DNA from: Streptomyces huiliensis
GTDB lineage: Bacteria > Actinomycetota > Actinomycetes > Streptomycetales > Streptomycetaceae
Assembly: GCF_020037025.1 (NCBI RefSeq)
Contig: NZ_JAIQLH010000151.1
Span: 1-36,988, forward strand
Direction of reading: 5' to 3'
Length of the DNA: 36,988 bases
Shown piece after piece: positions 24,098 through 31,072 of the stretch. The first letter of the stretch is position 1, and every line of letters begins with the position of its first letter. Below the pieces are notes generated by a model. The model did no database searches. It saw nothing but the letters and a program-made list of their open reading frames with translations, and was not told the DNA's origin. Made by a program: the position numbers and the translations under genes.

Positions 24098-24538
24098 ATG
24101 CCCACGCCGAAACCCGCGGCACCGCCCACCCCGAGCACCCGCCGACGGCTCGCCCGCTTCAACCGTGCCGTCGCCAACCGCGTCGTCGCGCCCGTCCTGG
24201 TCCGGCTGCCGGGCTTCGGCACCGTCCTGCACCGGGGCCGGAAGTCGGGGCGCCCCTACGCCACCCCCGTCAAGGTCTTCCGGGCCGGCGACGCGTACGT
24301 CATCTCCCTCCCGTACGGGCCGCGTTCGGACTGGGTCAGGAACGTGCTCGCCGCCGGGGGCTGCGACCTGGTCACCCGAGGGCCGGTCGGCCGGGGCCGC
24401 CGGGTGCGCCTCACCGAGCCGCGGCTGTACGCGGACCGGGTCCAGGCCGGGATCCCGGCTCCGGTCCGCGCCGTGCTCAAGCGGCTCGGCTGCTTCGACT
24501 TCGTCGAACTGCGCCCCGCGGCGGCCCCGCGGCGCTGA
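24098..24538 (+). CDS. Second deazaflavin-dependent nitroreductase-family protein
   Basis: A 146-residue short member of the DDN/F420-dependent family. The core is GRKSGRPYATPVKVFRAGDAYVISLPYG, with WVRNVLAAGGCDLVTRG for the F420 contact region. It has a basic N-terminus (STRRRLARFNRAVANRV) that may lie on the membrane. It differs clearly from the first family member at 17861, so the two probably do different reductions. The ATG at 24098 follows AGAAAGGAA. It is the last + strand gene of the cluster; its stop is 8 bp from the convergent sigma-factor stop, with no obvious terminator between them. Confidence 0.82.
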   Translation: MPTPKPAAPPTPSTRRRLARFNRAVANRVVAPVLVRLPGFGTVLHRGRKSGRPYATPVKVFRAGDAYVISLPYGPRSDWVRNVLAAGGCDLVTRGPVGRGRRVRLTEPRLYADRVQAGIPAPVRAVLKRLGCFDFVELRPAAAPRR

Positions 24539-24546
24539 TCGGGGGG

Positions 24547-25548
24547 TCAGCCGGACCGACCGGCGTCCGGACCCGCGTCCGGACCGTCCTCGCCCTCGGC
24601 GCGGGGGATCCGGGTGAGCTTGTCCGGGTTGGTGACGGCGTAGATGCCGCGCACCTGGTCGCCCCGCGTGCTGAGGTCCAGGACCAGGACCACGAAGGGC
24701 GCGTCCTCGGTGAACACCACGGCCGCCGGGTCGCCGTTGACCGGCCGGTAGCGGACGTCCAGCTCACCGGGGCGGCGCGCGGTGTAGCCGGCGAGCAGCC
24801 GGACGACCTTCTCGCGCCCGGTGACCGGCCGCAGCCCGGCGGCCCGCACCTTGCCCCCGCCGTCCGTCCACATGGTGACGTCCGGCGCCAGGATCTCCAT
24901 CAGGTCCGAGAGGTCGCCGCCGAGCGCCGCCGCCAGGAAGCGCTCGGTGACCTCCCGCTGCACCTGCGGGTCCGCCTGGAAGCGCGGCCGCCGGGCGTGC
25001 ACGTGCTCCCGCGCCCGGTGCGCCAGCTGCCGTACGGCCGACGGCGAGCGGTCCAGGATGCCCGCGATCTCCGTGTGGGCGTACCCGAACACCTCGTGCA
25101 GCACGAAGACCGCCCGCTCCAGCGGGCTGAGCGTCTCCAGGATCACCAGCAGCGCCATGGACACGGACTCGGCCCGCAGCGCCCGGTCGGCGGCGTCGAC
25201 GCTCTCCGCCGACTCCGGCGCGTCGGTGAGCAGCGGCTCCGGCAGCCACGAGCCGACGTACGTCTCCCTGCGGTGCGTCAGGGTCGCCTGCCGGGCCAGC
25301 GCCTGGTTCACCGCGATCCGCACCAGGTAGGCGCGGGGGTTGTCGATCGTCTCGGCGTCCGCCCGGCGGCTCCGCCGCTCCCACGCCAGCCAGGTCTCCT
25401 GGAGGACGTCCTCGGTGTCGGAGACGCTGCCCAGCATGTTGTAGACGATCGAGAACAGCAGCTCCCGGTAGCCGACGAAGACCTCCGTGGTCTCGTCCGC
25501 CGCGGGGGCGCCGAAGCCGGCGGCCCCGGACGTCGGCCTGTCGGACAT
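24547..25548 (-). CDS. sigJ: ECF41-type RNA polymerase sigma factor (SigJ-like)
   Basis: A 333-residue ECF sigma factor. Region 2 is about 25-90 (LLFSIVYNMLGSVSDTEDVLQETWLAW) and region 4 about 140-190 (LSPLERAVFVLHEVFGYAHTEIA, then RSPSAVRQLAHRARE). A SnoaL-like C-terminal extension (about 200-320) replaces a separate anti-sigma factor. Two ECF41 landmarks are visible: WLPEPL in the linker and NPDKL near the end, both reported to control activity through the extension. No anti-sigma gene is adjacent, as expected for this class. ATG with GGGAGG upstream. A TGTCACACCC-N13-GCCTCC element before it suggests autoregulation. The stimulus is unknown. Confidence 0.9.
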   Translation of the reverse strand: MSDRPTSGAAGFGAPAADETTEVFVGYRELLFSIVYNMLGSVSDTEDVLQETWLAWERRSRRADAETIDNPRAYLVRIAVNQALARQATLTHRRETYVGSWLPEPLLTDAPESAESVDAADRALRAESVSMALLVILETLSPLERAVFVLHEVFGYAHTEIAGILDRSPSAVRQLAHRAREHVHARRPRFQADPQVQREVTERFLAAALGGDLSDLMEILAPDVTMWTDGGGKVRAAGLRPVTGREKVVRLLAGYTARRPGELDVRYRPVNGDPAAVVFTEDAPFVVLVLDLSTRGDQVRGIYAVTNPDKLTRIPRAEGEDGPDAGPDAGRSG

Positions 25549-25582
25549 ACGCGGACCTCCCGTTGTGACGCGTTCACCGACT

Positions 25583-25611
25583 GGAGGCCGTCCGCCGCCC
25601 CGGGTGTGACA
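25583..25611 (-). promoter_or_regulatory. Putative ECF41 autoregulatory promoter of the sigma-factor gene
   Basis: On the minus strand TGTCACACCC (25611-25602) is followed after 13 nt by GCCTCC (25588-25583), 35 bp before the ATG. The leader would be about 28 nt and carries GGGAGG. It is the mirror image of the hemerythrin promoter at 25655-25683. Confidence 0.6.
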
Positions 25612-25654
25612 TGGATTCCAGGGGTGTGGCGTGTGTCACAGCGGCGGGCGGCCG

Positions 25655-25683
25655 TGTCACACCCGCCCGGGCCCGGGGCCTCC
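25655..25683 (+). promoter_or_regulatory. Putative ECF41 promoter of the hemerythrin gene
   Basis: TGTCACACCC (25655-25664) is followed after 13 nt by GCCTCC (25678-25683), 53 bp before the chosen ATG. A further TGTCACA at 25634-25640 lacks the downstream CTCC at the right distance and may be an orphan or second recognition element. Confidence 0.6.
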
Positions 25684-25736
25684 TACCCATGACGACCCCC
25701 TCCGATGGGGAACGTGCGAGAAAGGCACACCACACC

Positions 25737-26366
25737 ATGGCAGTTGAGCGGAAGACGCCGCTGGACCTCACCAACATGTACGCGACGCACGAGGCGTTCC
25801 GGCGCGACCTCGACCGGCTCGTCACGGCGGTGGAGGAGGGCCGGGCCGGCTCCGCCGGGGCGCGGGCGGGCTGGGAGAACTTCAAGAAACAGCTGCACAT
25901 CCACCACACCGTCGAGGACGCCGAGCTGTGGCCCCGCGTGAAACGCGCGGTCGCCGGGCGGCCCAAGGACCTCGCCCTGATGGCCGAGATGGAGGCCGAG
26001 CACGCCGAACTGGACCCGCGGCTCGACGCGGTGGACGACGCGCTGGCCCGCGGGGCCGCGGCCGGGCTCCCGGAGCTCGTCGGCGCCCTGTCCACCGTCC
26101 TCCGCGACCATATGGAGCACGAGGAGAAGAGCGCCCTGCCGCTCATCCAGGAGGTGTTGACGGCGAAGGACTGGGACGCCTTCCGCGGCGGCATGGCCCG
26201 CGCCCAGGGCCCGCGCGGCGCGGCCGTGTACGTCCCCTGGGTCTGCGACGGCGCGTCCGACGAGGACCGCGACCGGTTCCTGGCAGGCATGCCCGCCCCC
26301 GTACGGCTGCTCAACCGCGCCTTCTGGGAGGCCGGTTACCGCAAGAAGGGCTTCTGGAGGCGCTGA
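25737..26366 (+). CDS. Hemerythrin HHE-domain protein
   Basis: A 209-residue protein with a hemerythrin-like four-helix bundle (about 10-150). Candidate di-iron ligands occur in the right order: THEAFRRDLDR, LHIHHTVEDAELWP, EAEHAELDP and DHMEHEEKSALP. Such proteins bind O2 or NO, or sense iron or redox state. Start: the ATG at 25737 (MAVERK) is preceded by GAAAGG. An ATG at 25689 would lie almost at the predicted transcription start, so the downstream ATG is preferred. It is divergent from the ECF41 sigma gene and shares its promoter motif. The next gene starts right after its stop. Function inferred from family only. Confidence 0.88.
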   Translation: MAVERKTPLDLTNMYATHEAFRRDLDRLVTAVEEGRAGSAGARAGWENFKKQLHIHHTVEDAELWPRVKRAVAGRPKDLALMAEMEAEHAELDPRLDAVDDALARGAAAGLPELVGALSTVLRDHMEHEEKSALPLIQEVLTAKDWDAFRGGMARAQGPRGAAVYVPWVCDGASDEDRDRFLAGMPAPVRLLNRAFWEAGYRKKGFWRR

Positions 26367-27209
26367 GTGATCCGGCGGACGGTGGTGGACGGCGCGGGCA
26401 CCGGTCTGTCGGCCCTGCTGGCCGAGGCCGCGTACCCGCCCCGGGCGACGGTCGTCGCCCTGCACGGCGGCGGCATGACCGCCGGCTACTTCGACTGCCC
26501 GGCGGACCCCCGCCTCTCCCTGCTCGCCCTGGGTGCCGCCCTCGGCTACACCGTGCTCGCCGTCGACCGCCCCGGCTACGGGCGGTCGGCGGCCCGGTAC
26601 CCGGAGGGGCGGACGCTCGCCGACCAGGCCGCCGCCCTGCACGCCGCGCTGGACGACTTCGCCCGCCGGCACCCCGTCGGCGCCGGCGTCTTCGTGGTCG
26701 CCCACTCCTTCGGCGGCAAGGTGGCGCTGACCGCCGCGGCGGACGACCCCAAGGGGCGGCTGCTCGGCCTCGACATCTCCGGCTGCGGGCACCGGTACGC
26801 CGTCGACCCCCGCGAACTGCCCGCCCCCGGCGGCACCTGGTCCTGGTCGAAGCAGTGGGGGAGGCCCGGCCTCTACCCGCCCGGCGTCTTCCGCTCCCTG
26901 GAGGCGCTGATCGCGCCGCTGCCGCCGTGCGAGGCGCGGGAGGCCGCGCGCTGGCCCGCGGCGTTCCCCGCGCTGGCCCGGCGCGTCCGGGCGCCCGTCC
27001 GGCTGACGTTCGCCGAGCACGAGGCGTGGTGGCGGCACGACGAACGGGAACTCGCCGGCCTCGCGGCCGCCTTCGGCTCCGCGCGCGTGCTCGTCGACCG
27101 CCAGCCCGCGGCCGGGCACAACATCAGCCTCGGCACGGCGGCCCGCGCCTACCACCTGCGCGCCCTGGCCTTCCTGGAGGAGTGCCTGGCACCGGGCGGG
27201 CCGCCGTGA
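26367..27209 (+). CDS. Alpha/beta hydrolase
   Basis: A 280-residue cytoplasmic alpha/beta-hydrolase. The oxyanion loop is LHGGGMTAGYF, the nucleophile S114 sits in VAHSFGG, and the histidine is H251 in AAGHNISLG. The acid is unclear; the usual Asp position near LTFAEHEAWW carries Glu. GTG start directly abutting the hemerythrin stop, with TGGAGG upstream, so the two are co-translated and probably both in the ECF41 regulon. Substrate unknown. It is outside the compact cluster but could act on an ester or lactone of the product. Confidence 0.85.
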   Translation: MIRRTVVDGAGTGLSALLAEAAYPPRATVVALHGGGMTAGYFDCPADPRLSLLALGAALGYTVLAVDRPGYGRSAARYPEGRTLADQAAALHAALDDFARRHPVGAGVFVVAHSFGGKVALTAAADDPKGRLLGLDISGCGHRYAVDPRELPAPGGTWSWSKQWGRPGLYPPGVFRSLEALIAPLPPCEAREAARWPAAFPALARRVRAPVRLTFAEHEAWWRHDERELAGLAAAFGSARVLVDRQPAAGHNISLGTAARAYHLRALAFLEECLAPGGPP

Positions 27210-27281
27210 CGGGCGCCGGGCCGGGCGCCGCCCGGGCTCCGCCCCAGGGGCCGGCCGGGGCCGCCCTCTGGTCCGGTGGAA

Positions 27282-27368
27282 GGCCGACGGCGTACCGTGC
27301 GGCGGGAGGGAGACGGGCACCCCCGTGGTCCGTTTCCCCGCCCGTGCCGACCCGGTACGGCGTCGGCC
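27282..27368. promoter_or_regulatory. Interrupted inverted repeat upstream of the AraC-type regulator
   Basis: GGCCGACGGCGTACC (27282-27296) and GGTACGGCGTCGGCC (27354-27368) are inverted copies with one mismatch, 57 bp apart, within the 245-bp gap before the AraC gene. The arrangement suits a dimeric regulator that loops DNA, perhaps autoregulation. No clear -35/-10 was seen. The start of the gap (27210-27270) is GC-rich and may form a terminator for the hydrolase gene. Confidence 0.4.
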
Positions 27369-27454
27369 CGTTCCCCAGCATGGGGCGGAGCGGAGCGGCG
27401 GTATTGGACGGATGCGCACTGTCGGGGCGCCCGTCGTCCACGAGGTCTGGGGGG

Positions 27455-28417
27455 ATGGCGCTGAGCACGCGGCGGTTCGCGCAACCGTGGGGCACGATCC
27501 TGGTCGCCTCCCGGCGGCCCCACCCCGCCCTGCGGGACACCGTGGTGGAGTACCGGGCCTTCACCATTCACCCGGCGCGGGCCCTGGCCTGGCTGGAGAC
27601 CCCGATGGCGCTGCCCGCCATCTACCTGAGCATCGGGGAGCCGGGCCGGCGGTTCGACCCGCCGGGCTGCCCGACCGCCGTCTACGCGGCCCAGACCAGC
27701 GCCCTGCGCTTCGTCCCGCCGGGGCCGTGGCAGGGCGCGCAGGTCATGCTGACGCTCGACGGTGCGAACCGGCTCCTCGGGCCGCGCCTGTGGGAGTTCG
27801 CCGACACGCTGCCGGACGCCGGTGACATCCTCGGCCGCCGCCTGGCCGACGTACCCGAACGGCTCGCCCAGGCGCCCGGCTGGGACGCCCGGTTCGCCCT
27901 GCTCGACGAGGTGTTCCTCGGCCTCGGCCCGGCGTACGCGGGCCGGGTGCCCGCCCCGCTCGCCTGGGCCTGGGAGCGGCTGCTGCACGACGGCGACGTC
28001 ACCCGCATCGGCGACCTCGCGCGGGAGACCGGCTGGAGCAGGCGCCGCCTCCAGCAGGCGTTCCAGCGCCACGTGGGCGTCGCGCCCCGGGACGTGGCCT
28101 CCCTGACGCGCTTCCGGCGCACCTTGGAGACGCTGGTCCGGGCGCCCGCCGGCCTGCCGCACGCGGCCCTCGCCGCGCGCTGCGGCTACTACGACCAGTC
28201 GCACCTCATCCGGGAGTTCAAGGCCGTCACCGGCCTGACGCCCGGCGCGCTGTGCGCGGCGCCCGTCCTCGTCCACCCGACCGTCCTCGGCGCCGTGTAC
28301 CGGCACGCCTCGGTCGTCGTCGGGGAGCCGGCCGGGGCGGCGGCCGCCGGCACGCGGATCCCGGACGTTCCCGGGGCCCGCGCGGCCGCGCCGCCGTCCG
28401 TTCCGATGCTCGGCTAG
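27455..28417 (+). CDS. AraC/XylS-family transcriptional regulator
   Basis: A 320-residue regulator. The N-terminal part (about 1-150) is a non-cupin sensory domain of the DUF6597/AraC-associated type (VVEYRAFTIHPARALAWLETPMALPAIYLSIG). The C-terminal AraC double helix-turn-helix (about 180-265) shows IGDLARETGWSRRRLQQAFQRHVGVAPRDVASLTRFRR in its first part, and AALAARCGYYDQSHLIREFKAVTGLTP as the family signature. A disordered Ala/Pro tail follows. The ATG at 27455 has GGGGGG close upstream. An in-frame ATG at 27380 would add 25 poorly conserved residues. Target and ligand unknown; regulation of the cluster or of the adjacent antiporter is possible. Confidence 0.87.
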   Translation: MALSTRRFAQPWGTILVASRRPHPALRDTVVEYRAFTIHPARALAWLETPMALPAIYLSIGEPGRRFDPPGCPTAVYAAQTSALRFVPPGPWQGAQVMLTLDGANRLLGPRLWEFADTLPDAGDILGRRLADVPERLAQAPGWDARFALLDEVFLGLGPAYAGRVPAPLAWAWERLLHDGDVTRIGDLARETGWSRRRLQQAFQRHVGVAPRDVASLTRFRRTLETLVRAPAGLPHAALAARCGYYDQSHLIREFKAVTGLTPGALCAAPVLVHPTVLGAVYRHASVVVGEPAGAAAAGTRIPDVPGARAAAPPSVPMLG

Positions 28418-28466
28418 TCCCGACGCCGGGCTGGATGCGCATGCCGGGCCGGACCCCCATGCCGGG

Positions 28467-29756
28467 CTAGGCGTCGGCGGCCCGGCCGGACAGCGGCCGG
28501 CCGGCCGCCGGGCCGTCGCCGGCCGTGCGCGGGGCGGGCGGGTCCGGGCGCTTGCGGTCGCGCCGCTCTATGAGCGAGAGCAGCGGGCCGGTCATGGCCG
28601 TGGTCACCAGGGCCATCACCACCATCAGCGAGTACAGCCGGCCGTCCAGCAGCCCCAGCTCCATGCCCACGCCGAGGATGACGAGCTCGGTCAGGCCCCG
28701 CGTGTTCATCAGGGCGGCCAGCGTGGCCGACGGGCCGCCGGGCAGGCCCTGGGAGCGGGCGCCGGCGTACGTGCCGCAGAACTTGCCGCCGATCGCAACG
28801 GCCAGGATGACCAGCAACTCGACGATCCCCTGCGCCCCCACGCCCCGCAGGTCGACCTTCAGGCCGGCCACCACGAAGTAGACCGGTAGCAGCAGGGCCG
28901 TCAACTGCTCGGTGCGGCCTGCCAGTTCCTCCCGTATTCGGTCGCTCCCCTCCCGGGGCAGCGCGGCGCCGAACAGGAACGCCCCGAAGATGTAGTGCAT
29001 GCCCATGGCCTCGGTCGCCGCGGCGGACAGGAGCGCGCCGGTCACCGCGACGGCGAACGCGCGGGAGGTGAGTGCCCCGTCCGGCCCGGCCGGCCCGAGC
29101 GCCCGGCGCAGCAACGGGCGGAGGAGGACGAGGGCGGCGATGAACGGGAGGAGCAGCGCCGCCCGCCAGTGCCCGTGCCCGCCCGGGCCGCCGACGGCCG
29201 CCTGCACGGCCGCCAGCGCCGACCAGGCGACGACGTCCACGACGGCCGCCGTCGCCAGGGCCAGCCCGCCGGTCTCCGTGCGGGACAGCCCCCGGTCGGT
29301 GAGGATCCGCGCCAGCACCGGGAACGCCGTCACCGACACCGCGAGCCCCACGAACACTACGAACGCGGCCTGCTGGCCCGTCTCATGGCCCCGCAGCAGG
29401 TAGAAGGCGAGCCCTAACCCGAGGGCGAAGGGCACCAGCGTCGAGCCGAGCGCGGCACCGGCGGTGACGCGGGTGCGGCCGCGCAGGGCCCGGTGCTCCA
29501 GCTCCAGTCCGACGGTGAACATGAACAGGGCGACGCCGATGTTGGCGAGCGCCGACAGGAACGGCCGTACGTCCGTGGGAAACAGCCGCCCGGCCGGTGC
29601 TTCGCCCAGCAGGCTCGGCCCGAGCAGCACCCCGGCGAGGATCTCGCCGACGACGGGCGGCTGTCCCACCCGGGCGGCGAGGGCGCCCAGGGCGCGGGCC
29701 AGGACGAAGATCAGGGCCAAGTCGAGGAATAGCCATTGGATGTTCTCGCTCGTCAT
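28467..29756 (-). CDS. CPA2-type cation/proton antiporter
   Basis: A 429-residue polytopic membrane protein of the Na+/H+ exchanger (KefB/NapA-like) fold with about 12 spans. Family stretches seen are RVGQPPVVGEILAGVLLGPSLLG in the second-third span region, SVTAFPVLARILTDRGL, and MNTRGLTELVILGVGMELGLL near the C-terminus. There is no TrkA-N or universal-stress domain, so it is the short form. It exchanges monovalent cations for protons across the cell membrane; ion choice is unknown. ATG with GGGGGAA upstream. The stop is 50 bp from the convergent AraC stop. Candidate -10 TAGCCT at 29804-29809. Confidence 0.92.
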   Translation of the reverse strand: MTSENIQWLFLDLALIFVLARALGALAARVGQPPVVGEILAGVLLGPSLLGEAPAGRLFPTDVRPFLSALANIGVALFMFTVGLELEHRALRGRTRVTAGAALGSTLVPFALGLGLAFYLLRGHETGQQAAFVVFVGLAVSVTAFPVLARILTDRGLSRTETGGLALATAAVVDVVAWSALAAVQAAVGGPGGHGHWRAALLLPFIAALVLLRPLLRRALGPAGPDGALTSRAFAVAVTGALLSAAATEAMGMHYIFGAFLFGAALPREGSDRIREELAGRTEQLTALLLPVYFVVAGLKVDLRGVGAQGIVELLVILAVAIGGKFCGTYAGARSQGLPGGPSATLAALMNTRGLTELVILGVGMELGLLDGRLYSLMVVMALVTTAMTGPLLSLIERRDRKRPDPPAPRTAGDGPAAGRPLSGRAADA

Positions 29757-29803
29757 GCACGTTCCCCCGTAGTGATGCCGTGCGGTGCGGTGGCTCGCGG
29801 GCC

Positions 29804-29809
29804 AGGCTA
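29804..29809 (-). promoter_or_regulatory. Possible -10 element (TAGCCT) of the antiporter gene
   Basis: On the minus strand TAGCCT lies about 48 nt before the ATG, allowing a leader of about 40 nt. It matches the TANNNT form. No clear -35 was found. Confidence 0.3.
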
Positions 29810-30080
29810 CCGGCGCGAAGCGGCGCGGAGAATGCCTGCCGCACGACAGGGGGGAAAGTCCGGGGTCGCTGTCAGGGGCAATTCCGGGTGGGGTCGGGGT
29901 TTTTGTGAGAGTACGCCCGGAGCGTGCGTTCCGTGGGGCGTCAAGTGGCCGTGCTGCGGCGGGAATAGCGAATGTCCGACGGAGTGGAGGGGCGGTGTCG
30001 GGGGGTGCGTGCGGGCGCGTCGGGAAAAGGTGCGGGCGGGAAAGCGGAATTCGTCGGGCAATACCCTTACGGGGGATAGG

Positions 30081-30115
30081 GGAAGGCGTCGGCTATCCGC
30101 TCGCGGACGCCTTCC
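30081..30115. repeat. 10-bp inverted repeat in the gap 29757-30372
   Basis: GGAAGGCGTC (30081-30090) and GACGCCTTCC (30106-30115) are perfect inverted copies around a 15-nt spacer. The 616-bp gap shows no convincing gene. The repeat could be a terminator-like hairpin, an operator, or part of a small RNA. Confidence 0.4.
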
Positions 30116-30226
30116 GGCCAGGGGGATTCGGTCGGCGCGGAAGAAAGGGAACCGGCGCGTCCATCTTGTTTCCCGGCCGGTAACGGAGTCCGGGCGATCC
30201 GCCGCGCCGGGGCGCGGACCGGTGCC

Positions 30227-30319
30227 TACGCTGGACAGGAGCGGCGGGTGGTTCCCGAGTGACTCCCGGGAGGAACCGGGAGGTTCCCCAGGCCGGGAGG
30301 ATCCGGGAGGTTTCCCCCG
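30227..30319 (+). promoter_or_regulatory. Candidate -10 and tandem-repeat leader of the 66-residue protein gene
   Basis: TACGCT (30227-30232) fits a Streptomyces -10. Downstream, two adjacent 27-bp imperfect copies lie at 30266-30292 and 30293-30319, each beginning CCGGGAGGA(A/T)CCGGGAGG. The first contains the dyad GGAACC-4-GGTTCC. If transcription starts near 30240, both copies lie in a leader of about 130 nt. Confidence 0.35.
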
Positions 30320-30372
30320 CCCCAGCCCGGACAGGCGTACCGACCAAGCGATCACTCGACAGGGGAGGCGTG

Positions 30373-30573
30373 ATGACCAAGAACCCCCAGCAGAGTGCCC
30401 TGCGGCGCAGCGGCAAGGGCGCCACCAGCCAGGACGCCGCCACCGCCAAGGCGGGCCTGGACCGCAAGGTGGGACCCGGCGGCCCGGAGCGGGCCCACGG
30501 CACCGACAAGGGCACCAAGGGCGGCGGCCGCGGCGGCGGCGTCCCGCCCGGCCAGCAGCCCGATCACCCCTGA
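30373..30573 (+). CDS. Small hydrophilic hypothetical protein
   Basis: A 66-residue Gly/Lys/Pro-rich polar protein with no membrane span or signal peptide; probably unstructured. Not recognised as a named family. Support for it being real: ATG with AGGGGAGG upstream, GC-rich third positions, and another small basic protein downstream on the same strand. It resembles the short stress-associated or spore-associated hydrophilic proteins often found in Streptomyces, but this is only a compositional impression. Confidence 0.55.
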   Translation: MTKNPQQSALRRSGKGATSQDAATAKAGLDRKVGPGGPERAHGTDKGTKGGGRGGGVPPGQQPDHP

Positions 30574-30625
30574 CGGCCGCCGGTATCGGGGATCCGCCGA
30601 CACCGGGGGCCCGCCGATCGGAGGC

Positions 30626-30670
30626 CCGACGGCCGGAAACCCGACGGCCGGAAACCCGACGGCCGGAAAC
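30626..30670 (+). repeat. Three perfect 15-bp tandem repeats
   Basis: CCGACGGCCGGAAAC is repeated exactly three times at 30626-30640, 30641-30655 and 30656-30670, with a degenerate partial copy before it. It lies between two small genes. The period keeps a reading frame (TAGNP repeats in one frame), but no start or ribosome-binding site supports that frame. Confidence 0.8.
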
Positions 30671-30715
30671 CAGCCCACCGGAGATCCACGCACCGGAGGA
30701 AGGAACGCCACGGCC

Positions 30716-30895
30716 ATGCAGCGCCAGAGCGACAAGCACAGCCCCAAGAAGGACGACCAGCTCAAGAAGGAGATGCGGGCCCAGACCCGTACGGGCCGAC
30801 CGACCCGCTCGGAGGAGTGGCGCGAGCCGGAGGCCGTGACCCGCGACGAGGAGACGCCCCGCGAACGGCGTCCCGGTCCGGGCCGCGACACCTGA
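30716..30895 (+). CDS. Small highly charged hypothetical protein
   Basis: A 59-residue protein rich in Arg, Glu, Lys and Asp (MQRQSDKHSPKKDDQLKKE at the start, DEETPRERRPGPGRDT at the end). No known family, no membrane span; probably disordered. Evidence for the gene: a strong GGAGGAAGGA ribosome-binding site at a fitting distance, and a terminator-like hairpin about 50 bp after the stop. Possibly co-transcribed with the 66-residue protein gene. Confidence 0.6.
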   Translation: MQRQSDKHSPKKDDQLKKEMRAQTRTGRPTRSEEWREPEAVTRDEETPRERRPGPGRDT

Positions 30896-30942
30896 CCCGA
30901 CCCGCGTCCGCACTATCCATCCGCACCACCGACCCGTACCAC

Positions 30943-30977
30943 CGGCCGGGCCCGGGGGCCTACCCCCGGCCCGGCCG
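30943..30977. terminator. Terminator-like hairpin after the small-protein genes
   Basis: A GC-rich stem of about 15 bp with one bulged C and a CCTA loop. The left arm is 30943-30958 and the right arm 30963-30977. It separates the small-protein genes from the two-component operon. Confidence 0.6.
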
Positions 30978-31003
30978 CGTGCGTCCCGCGCGGAGACGTC
31001 CGC

Positions 31004-31065
31004 CTTTCGGCGACGGACCGCGCGACTTTCGGCGAACGCGCCGGCCGCGCACCCCCGCCTAGGCT
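31004..31065 (+). promoter_or_regulatory. Direct-repeat activator site and -10 of a leaderless two-component operon
   Basis: CTTTCGGCGA occurs at 31004-31013 and 31026-31035, 22 bp apart, about two helical turns. TAGGCT (31060-31065) is a good -10 and lies 7 nt before the kinase ATG, so the transcript would start at or next to the ATG (leaderless). There is no -35; the repeats end where one would be, as expected for an activator-dependent promoter. Confidence 0.5.
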
Positions 31066-31072
31066 GCACGGC

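Noticed and set aside
25634..25640. A fourth ECF41 promoter from the extra TGTCACA
   Set aside because: No CTCC at the 18-nt distance shared by the other three copies.
25928..27454. Upstream in-frame extension of the AraC gene
   Set aside because: It would overlap the hemerythrin and hydrolase genes completely, and its translation there is a frame shadow.
30626..30670. CRISPR-like array
   Set aside because: The three 15-bp copies are directly adjacent with no spacers, and there are no cas genes.
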